Shown here in pieces: positions 1-10,665 of a DNA stretch of 64,000 bases. Every line of letters starts with the position of its first letter. Position 1 is the stretch's first letter. Location: NCBI RefSeq assembly GCF_001005085.2, contig NZ_LBMU02000027.1:186001-250000 (forward strand), read 5' to 3'. This stretch comes from Streptomyces humi. Lineage in GTDB: Bacteria > Actinomycetota > Actinomycetes > Streptomycetales > Streptomycetaceae. The notes beneath the pieces are model-generated. The model did no database searches, was not told the DNA's origin, and saw only the letters and a program-made list of their open reading frames with translations. A program made the position numbers and the translations under genes.

Positions 1-987
1 GAGGCGGAACTCGTCGCGGTTGTGGCCGACGAGGAGGTCCACGTCCCGGGCGGCGCCGGAGGCGAGGGCCTGCCAGGGGGTGGCGGGCAGCACGTCACCG
101 TCGACCACCGGGGAGAACGGGGTGACGGTCGGCGCGATCCGGCCCCAACGGTCCACGTACTGGGCCATCTTGACGCCCAGCGCCTGCCCGGCCTCGGTCA
201 GCCGCCGGGGATCGGTCGTCGCCAGGTCGGCCACCGTGGGGCGCAGCCCGGCCTCGGCCGCCAGGGCCCGGCCGATGTCCTCGGCCAGTTCGGCGGAGAA
301 GAAGGTGCCGGGGACGCTCTGCGCGATCGCCCGCCGGAACAGGCCGCGTGCCCTCGGCATCGCGAGGAGGGAGGCCACCGACCCGGCGCCCGCGGACTCG
401 CCGAAGACCGTGACCTGCCCGGGGTCGCCGCCGAACGCCGTGATGTTCTCCCGCACCCACTCCAGGGCCGCTACCTGGTCCAGCAGGCCGCGGTTCGCGG
501 GCGCGCCCTCGATGTGGGCGAACCCCTCCATGCCGACGCGGTAGTTGAGGGTGACCACGACGACGTCACCCGCACGGGCGATGCGCCGCGCGTCGTAGCC
601 GGGGCTGCCGGAGTGGCCCAGCTTGTAGGCGCCGCCGTAGATCCACACCATCACCGGGCGCCGGGCGGCCGGGTCCGGGGCGGGGGTCCACACGTTCACC
701 GTCAGCCAGTCGTCGCCCTCGGGGGCGTCCAGTACGCCGGTGCGCCCCTGGATGCCCAGGTCCTGCGGGGGCGGCGGGCCGAAGGCGTACGCCTCCCGGG
801 TCCCGTCCCACGAGCGGGCGGGCCGGGGCGCCGCGAACCTCGCCTCCCCCACCGGGGGCTCGGCGAACGGGATGCCCCGGAAGACCGCGAGGCCGTCCTC
901 CCGGAGTCCGCGCACGGCACCGGCGGCGGTACGCGCGACGGGGCCTTCGGCTCCGGAGACCGACTGGGAGGGCTCGCTCGTGGTCAT
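1..987 (-). CDS. Type B carboxylesterase, C-terminal part missing
   Basis: Reading the minus strand from ATG at 987 gives an open frame of 329 codons to the window edge; the rest lies outside. The protein is a carboxylesterase/para-nitrobenzyl esterase of the alpha/beta hydrolase fold that would hydrolyse carboxylic esters in the cytoplasm. Seen: N-terminal VFRGIPFAEPPVGEARF block, oxyanion segment WIYGGAYKLG, and nucleophile elbow FGESAGAGS with the serine near residue 197. The acid and histidine of the triad lie mostly beyond the edge. GAAGGTGAG lies just upstream of the start. The substrate cannot be told. Confidence 0.9.
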   Translation of the reverse strand, partial: MTTSEPSQSVSGAEGPVARTAAGAVRGLREDGLAVFRGIPFAEPPVGEARFAAPRPARSWDGTREAYAFGPPPPQDLGIQGRTGVLDAPEGDDWLTVNVWTPAPDPAARRPVMVWIYGGAYKLGHSGSPGYDARRIARAGDVVVVTLNYRVGMEGFAHIEGAPANRGLLDQVAALEWVRENITAFGGDPGQVTVFGESAGAGSVASLLAMPRARGLFRRAIAQSVPGTFFSAELAEDIGRALAAEAGLRPTVADLATTDPRRLTEAGQALGVKMAQYVDRWGRIAPTVTPFSPVVDGDVLPATPWQALASGAARDVDLLVGHNRDEFRL

Positions 988-1256
988 GGTCACTCACCTT
1001 CGCATCGCCGACTGGTGGTCACCGGTGGAACGCACGGCACAGCCCACAAGTGCCGGCGTGCACGCGGCCGTGCCGTAGCCCGTGCACCGGAGCCCGGGGG
1101 CGGACACGGCGTGGATCCTGGCCCTGGTCCTCGGCGTTCTCTCCCTGCCGGTGCGGGGCGGGGTCGCTCTGGTCATGACCGTGTTCCGGTGATCACGCGC
1201 GTCCCCGCCCCGCCCCGTCCCGCCGGTCCGCGTGGCTCGGCTCAGCGTGGCTCGGC

Positions 1257-2384
1257 TCAGCTCAGGGACTTCAGGGCCGCCGCGTCGTACGGCTTCAGGG
1301 CGGCCGTGTCGCCGGCCAGCACCTTCGACGCCCACTCGGGGTCCTGGAGGAGGGCACGGCCGACGGCGACCATGTCGTACTCCTCGCGCTCCAGGCGGTC
1401 GAGGAGGTCGTCGATGCCCTTGACCGGGGAACCCTCGCCCTGGAAGCCCTTGATGAAGTCGCCGTCGAGGCCGACCGAGCCGACGGTGATGGTCGGCCTG
1501 CCGGTGAGCTTCTTGGTCCAGCCGGCCAGGTTCAGGTCGGAGCCGTCGAACTCGGGGAGCCAGTAGCGGCGGGTGGAGGCGTGGAAGGCGTCGACACCGG
1601 CGGCGGCCAGCGGCGTGAGGATCGCCTCCAGCTCCTCGGGGGTCTCGGCGAGGCGGGCGTCGTAGTTGTCGGACTTCCACTGCGAGAAGCGGAAGACGAC
1701 GGGGAACTCGGCGGAGACCGAGGCGCGGACCGCGGCGACGATCTCGGCGGCGAACTTCGTACGGGCGACCGGGTCGCCGCCGTACGCGTCGGAACGGCGG
1801 TTGGTGCCCGCCCACAGGAACTGGTCCAGCAGGTAGCCGTGAGCGCCGTGCAGCTCGACGCCGTCGAAGCCGATGCGCTCGGCGTCGGCCGCGGCCGTGG
1901 CGAACGCGGCGATCACGTCGTCCAGGTCCTGCCGGGTCATCTCCTTGCCCTCGCCCTCGGTGCCGTCCAGGCGGATGCCGGAGGGGCCGACGGCGGGCGC
2001 GTCCGCGAACGGCGGCTGGCCCTGCTTGCGGACCATGCCGATGTGCCACAGCTGCGGGACGATCGTGCCGCCGGCCGCGTGCACGCCCTCGGCGACCCTG
2101 GCCCAGCCCGCGAGCTGCTCCTCGCCGTGGAACCGCGGGACGCGGCTGCTCTGCCCGGCCGAGTCGTGGCCGACGTACGTCCCCTCGGTGACGATCAGAC
2201 CGACACCGGCGGCGGCCCGGCGGGAGTAGTACGAGACCACGTCCTCGCCGGGGACGCCGCCGGGGCTGAACTGGCGGGTCATCGGCGCCATCACGATCCG
2301 GTTGGGGACCGTCAGCCCGTTCAGGGCGATGGGACGGGAGAGGATCTCGGCCGCGCGGGAGGCGGGGGGCGTGGTGACGGTCAC
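1257..2384 (-). CDS. NADH:flavin oxidoreductase (old yellow enzyme family)
   Basis: 375-residue TIM-barrel FMN enzyme that reduces activated alkenes with NAD(P)H. It opens with the family block LSRPIALNGLTVPNRIVMAPM and carries the substrate/FMN motif GFDGVELHGAHGYLLDQFLW near residue 180 and the C-terminal phosphate-binding VAVGRALLQDPEW. I chose GTG at 2384 because GAGGAG sits ten bases upstream; the frame stays open farther upstream without family similarity. It is divergent from the hydrolase at 2603, and the space between holds three GTGCAC boxes that may be its operator. Its stop region has a direct repeat of about 15 bp (1231-1260). Confidence 0.9.
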   Translation of the reverse strand: MTVTTPPASRAAEILSRPIALNGLTVPNRIVMAPMTRQFSPGGVPGEDVVSYYSRRAAAGVGLIVTEGTYVGHDSAGQSSRVPRFHGEEQLAGWARVAEGVHAAGGTIVPQLWHIGMVRKQGQPPFADAPAVGPSGIRLDGTEGEGKEMTRQDLDDVIAAFATAAADAERIGFDGVELHGAHGYLLDQFLWAGTNRRSDAYGGDPVARTKFAAEIVAAVRASVSAEFPVVFRFSQWKSDNYDARLAETPEELEAILTPLAAAGVDAFHASTRRYWLPEFDGSDLNLAGWTKKLTGRPTITVGSVGLDGDFIKGFQGEGSPVKGIDDLLDRLEREEYDMVAVGRALLQDPEWASKVLAGDTAALKPYDAAALKSLS

Positions 2385-2454
2385 GTGGGGGGCTCCTCGT
2401 GAGTAGGTCGGGTACCGGGGGTGGGGGTACCCGAGTCCATAGACCAGACGGTAT

Positions 2455-2485
2455 GTGCACACGCATCGAGTGCACGTCTGTGCAC
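2455..2485. promoter_or_regulatory. Three GTGCAC boxes in the OYE/hydrolase divergent spacer
   Basis: The palindromic hexamer GTGCAC occurs at 2455-2460, 2470-2475 and 2480-2485, two copies extended to TGTGCACA. They lie 71-102 bp upstream of the reductase start and about 120 bp before the hydrolase. This looks like a dyad operator for a small-molecule-sensing repressor; no regulator gene is adjacent. Inference from the repeat alone. Confidence 0.45.
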
Positions 2486-2602
2486 AACGGTCTGCCCGGA
2501 CGCGCGCATTCCCGCTCCCGCACCCGAGCCGTGTGACCCCCGCCACGAAGCGCCGCTCTTATCGGATGGCCGCAGCGCCCCCCGCCCTGCGAGCATCTGC
2601 GG

Positions 2603-3388
2603 ATGCTGACACTCGCCGACGATCTCGGCCATCTCTCCTACGACGTCGCCGGTGACGGGCCGCCCGTCGTGCTCGTGCACGCCGGTGTCGCGGACCACCG
2701 CATGTGGGACGCGGTCGCGCCGGTCCTCGCGGCACGGCACGCGGTCGTCCGGTACGACCTGCGCGGCTTCGGCGAGTCCGCGCCCCCGAGCGGGCCGTTC
2801 CGCGAGACCGACGACCTGCGCCGGCTCCTGGACCACCTGGGTCTCGGGCGGGTCCGGCTGGTGGGCGCGTCCTGGGGCGGCCGGGTGGCCGTGGACTTCA
2901 CCCTCACCCACCCGGACCGGGTGCACTCCCTGGCGCTGCTCGCGCCGCCCTGGCCGGGATACGACTGGTCCGCCGAGATGATCGCCTACGACGGGGCCGA
3001 GACGGCGGCCCTGGCCGCCGGCGACCTGGACACCGCGGTCCAGGTGAACCTGGACATGTGGCTGCGCGGACCGGCCCGCGCATGGTCCGACGTCGCCGCC
3101 GGACTGGCCGACGGACTCCGCGGCCCGCTGCGGACCTCGCTGGTGAACCAGGACGTCGTGGGCGGGCACTCCCAGGGTCCCGCGTCCGGTGACATCGCCG
3201 CCGTCTCCGTCCCCACCCTGGTGGGGGTCGGGGGGCTCGACGTCGCCGACTTCCAGGACATCGCCCGCCGGTACGCCGCCGGGATCCCGGGCGCCACCCT
3301 GGTCGAGTTCCCCGCCGCCGCGCACCTCATAGCACTGGACGCCCCCGCCGAACTCGTCACGGCACTGGAGCCGTTCCTGGCCCGCTGA
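2603..3388 (+). CDS. Alpha/beta hydrolase
   Basis: 261-residue soluble hydrolase of the 3-oxoadipate enol-lactonase/haloperoxidase-like branch. Seen: oxyanion loop VVLVHAGVADHRMW near residue 30, nucleophile elbow VGASWGGR with Ser near 93, a late aspartate in the VGVGGLDVADF strand and catalytic His in AAAHLIALDAPAEL near 240. Length is normal for the family. It stands alone, divergent from the flavin reductase, and is followed by a strong hairpin. The substrate is unknown. Confidence 0.85.
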   Translation: MLTLADDLGHLSYDVAGDGPPVVLVHAGVADHRMWDAVAPVLAARHAVVRYDLRGFGESAPPSGPFRETDDLRRLLDHLGLGRVRLVGASWGGRVAVDFTLTHPDRVHSLALLAPPWPGYDWSAEMIAYDGAETAALAAGDLDTAVQVNLDMWLRGPARAWSDVAAGLADGLRGPLRTSLVNQDVVGGHSQGPASGDIAAVSVPTLVGVGGLDVADFQDIARRYAAGIPGATLVEFPAAAHLIALDAPAELVTALEPFLAR

Positions 3389-3412
3389 GCGGACCGCGCC
3401 CGGGTACGGCGA

Positions 3413-3450
3413 AGGGCGGCACTCCCTGTCCGACAGGGGGTGCCGCCCTC
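3413..3450. terminator. Hairpin between the convergent hydrolase and groEL
   Basis: An inverted repeat with arms GGGCGGCAC and GTGCCGCCC plus inner pairs CCCTGTC/GACAGGG sits between two convergent stop codons, so it probably terminates both transcripts. It has no strong U-tract, as is usual in Streptomyces. Confidence 0.7.
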
Positions 3451-3482
3451 GGTACCGCTGGGGAACCGCCGAGCCGTCAGGC

Positions 3483-6131
<2,649 letters not shown>

Positions 6132-6407
6132 TCAGCCGCCGGCGACGGCCGGGATGATGGAGACACCGGCGCCGTCCGGGGTGGCCGTCTCCAGGCCCTG
6201 CTCGAACCGCACGTCGTCGTCATTGACGTACACGTTGACGAAGCGGCGCAGCTTGCCCTGGTCGTCGAGGACGCGGGCGGCGATCCCGGTGTGGTTGTTC
6301 TCCAGGTCGGCGATGACCTCGCCGAGGTTCGCGCCCTCGGCGACGACCTCGGCCCTGCCGCCGGTGTAGGTACGCAGGATGGTGGGGATGCGAACGGTGA
6401 CGCTCAC
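6132..6407 (-). CDS. metO: MoaD/ThiS-like sulfur carrier protein (MetO/CysO type)
   Basis: 91-residue ubiquitin-fold protein ending in Gly-Gly (IIPAVAGG), the tail that is adenylated and converted to a thiocarboxylate to donate sulfur. It resembles M. tuberculosis CysO throughout, e.g. VTVRIPTILR and RFVNVYVNDDDVRF. It is the second gene of a unit with the PLP enzyme at 6523-7809. M. tuberculosis CysO works with CysM; here the partner is a threonine-synthase homologue behind a SAM riboswitch, so I infer the role reported, from memory, for Streptomyces MetO: sulfur donor for homocysteine. The activating enzyme is not in the window. The symbol is an inference; cysO is the alternative. Confidence 0.8.
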   Translation of the reverse strand: MSVTVRIPTILRTYTGGRAEVVAEGANLGEVIADLENNHTGIAARVLDDQGKLRRFVNVYVNDDDVRFEQGLETATPDGAGVSIIPAVAGG

Positions 6408-6440
6408 GCTTGAACCTCCGGTAGCTGTGGCACCCCGTCA

Positions 6441-6500
6441 GGGGCGCTGGGGGTACCCCCGGCCGAAGGCTGGGGGAGGAACTGCGCGACCAGCCCCCAC
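6441..6500 (+). repeat. 60-bp palindromic repeat, copy A
   Basis: REP-like unit beginning GGGGCGCTGGGGGTACCCCC and ending GACCAGCCCCCAC, with internal dyads (GGGGGTACCCCC; CCCCCGGCC/GGCTGGGGG). Copies B, C and D are at 10589, 14260 and 34620. This copy lies between the PLP-enzyme and sulfur-carrier genes and could form a hairpin that separates their expression. Confidence 0.85.
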
Positions 6501-6522
6501 CGGCCCGCAGAGTGACGACTGC

Positions 6523-7809
6523 CTACTGGGCGAGCCCAGCCTCACGGAACGCATCGAGAGTGGGCCGAATGGTCGCGGTCAGCCCGGTCCCCGCGACAGC
6601 GTCCAGTGTCTTCAGTCCGTCACCCGTGTTGAGCACGACGACCGACTTCGACGGGTCGATGAGCCCGCTCTCGATGAGCTTCCTGGTGACTCCGACGGTC
6701 ACCCCGCCGGCGGTCTCCGCGAAGATGCCCTCGGTCCGCGCGAGCAGCTTGATCGCGTCGACGATCTGCTCGTCGTCGACGTCCTCCACCGCGCCGCCGG
6801 TGCGCCGGGCGATGTCGAGGACGTACGGCCCGTCGGCCGGGTTGCCGATCGCCAGCGACTTGGCGATGGTGTCCGGCTTCTGCGGCCGGACCACGTCGTG
6901 ACCCGCCTTGTACGCGGTCGACACCGGCGAGCAGCCCTCGGCCTGCGCACCGAAGATCTTGTACGGCCTGTCCTCGACGAGCCCGAGCTTGATCAGCTCC
7001 TGGAGCCCCTTGTCGATCTTCGTGAGCTGCGAGCCGGAGGCGATCGGGACCACCAGCTGGTCGGGGAGCCGCCAGCCCAGCTGCTCGCAGATCTCGTACG
7101 CGAGCGTCTTGGAGCCCTCGGCGTAGTAGGGCCGCAGGTTGACGTTGACGAAGCCCCAGCCCTCGCCGGCCGGGTCGCCGATCAGCTCGGAACAGAAACG
7201 GTTCACGTCGTCGTAGTTGCCCTCGATGCCGACGAGCTCGCCGCCGTAGATCGCGGCCATCACGACCTTGCCCTGCTCCAGGTCGTGCGGGATGAACACG
7301 CAGGAACGGAAGCCGGCCCGGGCGGCGGCGGCACCCACCGCGCCGGCCAGGTTGCCGGTGGAGGAGCAGGAGAGCGTGGTGTAGCCGAAGGCGCGGGCGG
7401 CCTCGACGGCCTGGGCGACGACCCGGTCCTTGAAGGAGTGCGTCGGGTTGCCGGAGTCGTCCTTCACGTACAGCCCGCCGGTGACCCCCAGCTCCCCGGC
7501 CAGGTTGTCGGCCTGCACCAGCTTGGTCCAGCCGGGGTTGATGTTGGGCTTGGTCGTCACGTCCGCCGGGACGGGCAGCAGCGGCGCGTAGCGCCAGATG
7601 TTCGCGGGTCCCGCCTCGATCCGCTTCCGCAGCTCCTCGGCGTCGTAGGCCGAGAAGTCGTACGCGATCTCGAGCGGGCCGAAACACTCCTCGCAGGCGA
7701 AGACCGGGCCGAGCGGCACCCGGTGGCCGCACTCGCGGCAGGACAGCGCCGTGGCGGGGCCGAGGTCTACGGTCTTCGGGGAATCGGTTGCAACAGTCTG
7801 CGCAGCCAT
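6523..7809 (-). CDS. metM: Threonine-synthase-family PLP enzyme, probably O-phosphohomoserine-dependent homocysteine synthase (MetM type)
   Basis: 428-residue fold-type II PLP enzyme. An N-terminal zinc ribbon (C24, C27, C39, C42) precedes the catalytic domain; the PLP lysine is K127 in NPTHSFKDR and the phosphate loop is SSTGNLAGAVGAAAARAG. Annotation pipelines would call it threonine synthase. Two facts argue for methionine synthesis: a SAM-I riboswitch directly upstream, and a downstream CysO-like sulfur carrier. A Streptomyces route in which such a pair (MetM, MetO) makes homocysteine from O-phosphohomoserine has been reported, to my memory. Streptomyces usually have another thrC in a hom-thrC-thrB operon. 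A true threonine synthase remains possible. Confidence 0.75.
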   Translation of the reverse strand: MAAQTVATDSPKTVDLGPATALSCRECGHRVPLGPVFACEECFGPLEIAYDFSAYDAEELRKRIEAGPANIWRYAPLLPVPADVTTKPNINPGWTKLVQADNLAGELGVTGGLYVKDDSGNPTHSFKDRVVAQAVEAARAFGYTTLSCSSTGNLAGAVGAAAARAGFRSCVFIPHDLEQGKVVMAAIYGGELVGIEGNYDDVNRFCSELIGDPAGEGWGFVNVNLRPYYAEGSKTLAYEICEQLGWRLPDQLVVPIASGSQLTKIDKGLQELIKLGLVEDRPYKIFGAQAEGCSPVSTAYKAGHDVVRPQKPDTIAKSLAIGNPADGPYVLDIARRTGGAVEDVDDEQIVDAIKLLARTEGIFAETAGGVTVGVTRKLIESGLIDPSKSVVVLNTGDGLKTLDAVAGTGLTATIRPTLDAFREAGLAQ

Positions 7810-7829
7810 GTGAGGCGAGGCCCTTTCTC

Positions 7830-7972
7830 CTCATCTTCCTCACGACGCATCTCGCCGTGAGACGGATTTGGCACCTTCCCTAGCCGGGAGCCTCACCACG
7901 ACGACGTGGAAAGACCGACTGGAGGGTTGCCGGGGCTTCATCGGGCCGTTTCCCTCTGCCCCTCTGGATGAG
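7830..7972 (-). promoter_or_regulatory. SAM-I (S-box) riboswitch
   Basis: Read on the minus strand, 7972-7830 has the S-box core in order: P1 strand CTCATC, CAGAGGGGCAGAGGGA, GGCCCGATGAAGCCCCGGCA, then AGGGAAGGTGCCAAATCC, and the closing strand GATGAG. The closing P1 strand is immediately followed by, and overlaps, GAGGAG, the ribosome binding site about 20 bases before the ATG at 7809. SAM binding, which stabilises P1, should hide that site, so control is likely translational, as is usual in actinobacteria. Confidence 0.93.
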
Positions 7973-8103
7973 CGGTATTCAGTTGTCCGTTCAACGACCT
8001 TGGACATGCGATGGTCATCGGCGTTGTTCAAGACTGTAACCGAAGGCCAGGACAGTTGAGATAGTCGTCCGTACCGCGAGACACACGTAAGGAGCCGCTG
8101 ACT

Positions 8104-9048
8104 GTGCTGGAAGAAGTCGAGCGCTGGCTGGCCACCCGCTCCTGGTCCGTGAACGACCGCCCGCTGCACCGGATACTCGCCGCCAAGCAGCGCACCGGTC
8201 AGTCCGTCTCCGTCGTGCTGCCCGCGCTCGACGAGGAGGAGACGGTCGGTGACATCGTCGCCGTCATCCGCCACGACCTGATGCGGCAGACGCCGCTCGT
8301 CGACGAGATCGTGGTCGTCGACTCGGGTTCCACCGACCGCACGGCGGAGGTGGCCGCGGCGGCGGGCGCGCGGGTCGTCCACCGTGACTCGGTCCTGCCG
8401 CGCATCCCCGCGGTCCCCGGCAAGGGCGAGGTCCTCTGGCGCTCCCTCCTGGTCACCACCGGGGACATCGTCTGCTTCGTCGACGCGGACCTCAGGGACT
8501 TCTCCTCCGACTTCGTCACCGGGATCGTCGGCCCGCTGCTGACCGACCCCGGCGTGGACCTGGTCAAGGCGATGTACGACCGCCCGCTGGCCGGCGCGGC
8601 CGGGCAGGGCGGCCGGGTCACCGAACTGATGGCCCGCCCGCTGCTGAACATGCACTGGCCGCAGCTGGCCGGGTTCGTGCAGCCGCTCGGCGGCGAGTAC
8701 GCGGCCCGCCGCAGCCTGCTGGAACAGCTTCCCTTCCCGGTCGGCTACGGCGTGGAGCTGGGCATGCTGGTGGACGCCCTGCACCTGGTCGGCCTGGACG
8801 CCCTCGCCCAGGTGGACGTGGGGGTCCGCAAGCACCGCCACCAGGACGGCCAGGCACTCGGCCGGATGTCCGCCGCGATCTACCGCACGGCCCAGCTGCG
8901 ACTGGCCCGCGGCCACCTGGTCCGTCCGGCCCTGACCCAGTTCGAACGGGGGGAGAACGGCTTCGAACCGCGCACGTACTCCGTGGACACGGAGGAGCGG
9001 CCGCCGATGGTGGAGATCGCGGAGTACGCCGAGCGCCGGGTGGCGTGA
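8104..9048 (+). CDS. gpgS: Glucosyl-3-phosphoglycerate synthase
   Basis: 314-residue retaining glycosyltransferase (GT81) that transfers glucose from a nucleotide sugar to 3-phosphoglycerate, the first step to glucosylglycerate and, in relatives, methylglucose polysaccharide. Seen: VVLPALDEEETVGDIV, acceptor-region VDSGSTDRT, metal-binding CFVDADLRDF near residue 125, and the catalytic-loop region HRHQDGQ near 245. The GTG start has GGAG nine bases upstream. It is divergent from the SAM-controlled gene and 72 bp before otsA, grouping two compatible-solute functions. No gpgP is visible. Confidence 0.88.
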   Translation: MLEEVERWLATRSWSVNDRPLHRILAAKQRTGQSVSVVLPALDEEETVGDIVAVIRHDLMRQTPLVDEIVVVDSGSTDRTAEVAAAAGARVVHRDSVLPRIPAVPGKGEVLWRSLLVTTGDIVCFVDADLRDFSSDFVTGIVGPLLTDPGVDLVKAMYDRPLAGAAGQGGRVTELMARPLLNMHWPQLAGFVQPLGGEYAARRSLLEQLPFPVGYGVELGMLVDALHLVGLDALAQVDVGVRKHRHQDGQALGRMSAAIYRTAQLRLARGHLVRPALTQFERGENGFEPRTYSVDTEERPPMVEIAEYAERRVA

Positions 9049-9120
9049 CCTCGTATACCTTCCGGGCATCGGGCACAGCCGTACGTTTGAGCGTTTACGG
9101 GCCGGGCTAGGTTCAGGCGT

Positions 9121-10569
9121 ATGGCTTCTCCCTTGGCTTCCACCGGCGGTGCCGAAGTGCTGGTCGCGTCGAACCGCGGCCCGGTTTCGTACGAGGTCCG
9201 CGCCGCCGACCCGGCCGGCGCGCTGCACGTCAAACGCGGCGGCGGCGGGCTGGTCTCCGGGCTGTCGGCGATCGGGCCGGACGCGAACGCGGTGTGGGTG
9301 TGCGCCGCGCTGGGCGACGGCGACCGCGAGGCGGTCCGCCGGGCCGCGGGCGGCCGGCTGCCGGCTGCGGACACCGGGGGCCAGCAGGTCCGGATGCTCG
9401 ACATCGACGCGGACGTGTTCTCGGACGCGTACAACGGCGTCGCCAACTCGGTGCTGTGGTTCGTCCACCACATGCTCTACCAGACCCCGCTGGAGCCCGT
9501 CTTCGACGCGGAGTTCCGGCGCCGGTGGGCGTCGTACCAGGCCTACAACCGCGCGTTCGCCGAGGCGCTGGCCGAGGAGGCGGGCGAGGGGGCGGTGGTG
9601 GTCGTCCAGGACTACCACCTGGCGCTCGCGCCCCGGATGCTGCGCCGGCTCCGTCCGGACCTGCGGATCGGCCACTTCTCCCACACCCCCTGGGCGCCGC
9701 CGGACTACTTCCGGCTGCTGCCCGACGACATCGCGGCGGAGCTGCTGAGCGGGATCCTCGGCGCCGACCACGCGGCGTTCCTGACGCGGCGCTGGGCGGA
9801 CGCGTTCGTCGACTGCTGTCACGCGGTGCTGGGCCCGGGGATCCCCTCCTCCTCGGACACCCGGATCGGGGTGCACGGACTGGGGGCCGACGCGGACTTC
9901 CTGCGCAAGCGGGCGCACGAACCCGACGTGGACGAGCGGATGCGGGCGCTGCGCGAGGAGATCGGCGGCGCGGACCGCAGGACCATCGTGCGCGTCGACC
10001 GGACCGAGCTGTCGAAGAACATCGTGCGGGGGCTGCTGGCCTACCGGCAGCTGCTCGACGACCACCCCGAGTGGCGGGAGCGGGTGGTGCATGTCGCGTT
10101 CGCGTACCCCTCGCGGCAGGACCTCGCCGTGTACCGGGACTACACGGCCGAGGTGCAGCGGGTCGCCGACGAGATCAACTCGGCGTACGGCACGGCGGGT
10201 TGGACGCCGGTGGTGCTGCACGTCAAGGACGACTTCGCCCGGTCGCTCGCGGCGTACCGGCTGGCCGACGTGGCGCTGGTGAACCCGATCCGGGACGGCA
10301 TGAACCTGGTCGCGAAGGAGATCCCGGTGGTGTCGGACGAGGGGTGCGCGCTGGTGCTCTCGCGGGAGGCGGGGGCGTACGAGGAGCTGGGCGAGGACGC
10401 GGTGGTGGTGAACCCGTACGACATCGGGGGGACGGCGGAGGCGTTGGCGCGGGCGCTGGCCATGCCGGCGGGGGAACGGGCGGAGCGCTGCAAGCGGTTG
10501 GCCGCGGCGGCGACCGCGTTGCCGCCCGCGGCCTGGTTCCTCGAGCAGTTGGGGGCGTTGGGCGGGTAG
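9121..10569 (+). CDS. otsA: Alpha,alpha-trehalose-phosphate synthase
   Basis: 482-residue GT20 enzyme making trehalose 6-phosphate from a nucleotide glucose and glucose 6-phosphate in the cytoplasm. Seen: LVASNRGPVSYEV, RGGGGLVSGL, YHLALAPRMLR, GHFSHTPWAPPDYF, RVDRTELSKNI for the sugar nucleotide phosphates, and DGMNLVAKEIPVV near residue 395. Length is typical. The phosphatase otsB is the next gene but in the opposite orientation, separated by repeat copy B, so the two are not co-transcribed. Confidence 0.95.
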   Translation: MASPLASTGGAEVLVASNRGPVSYEVRAADPAGALHVKRGGGGLVSGLSAIGPDANAVWVCAALGDGDREAVRRAAGGRLPAADTGGQQVRMLDIDADVFSDAYNGVANSVLWFVHHMLYQTPLEPVFDAEFRRRWASYQAYNRAFAEALAEEAGEGAVVVVQDYHLALAPRMLRRLRPDLRIGHFSHTPWAPPDYFRLLPDDIAAELLSGILGADHAAFLTRRWADAFVDCCHAVLGPGIPSSSDTRIGVHGLGADADFLRKRAHEPDVDERMRALREEIGGADRRTIVRVDRTELSKNIVRGLLAYRQLLDDHPEWRERVVHVAFAYPSRQDLAVYRDYTAEVQRVADEINSAYGTAGWTPVVLHVKDDFARSLAAYRLADVALVNPIRDGMNLVAKEIPVVSDEGCALVLSREAGAYEELGEDAVVVNPYDIGGTAEALARALAMPAGERAERCKRLAAAATALPPAAWFLEQLGALGG

Positions 10570-10588
10570 TTCGTCGGCCGCGGGACGG

Positions 10589-10648
10589 GTGGGGGCTGGT
10601 CGCGCAGTTCCTCCCCCAGCCTCCGGCCGGGGGTATCCCCAGCGCCCC
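10589..10648 (-). repeat. 60-bp palindromic repeat, copy B
   Basis: Reverse-oriented copy of the repeat at 6441, with the same AGTTCCTCCCCCAGCCT and GGGGATACCCCC-type dyads. It sits between the convergent otsA and otsB genes and may act as a bidirectional terminator. Confidence 0.85.
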
Positions 10649-10665
10649 TCAACGGGCGCTGATCC

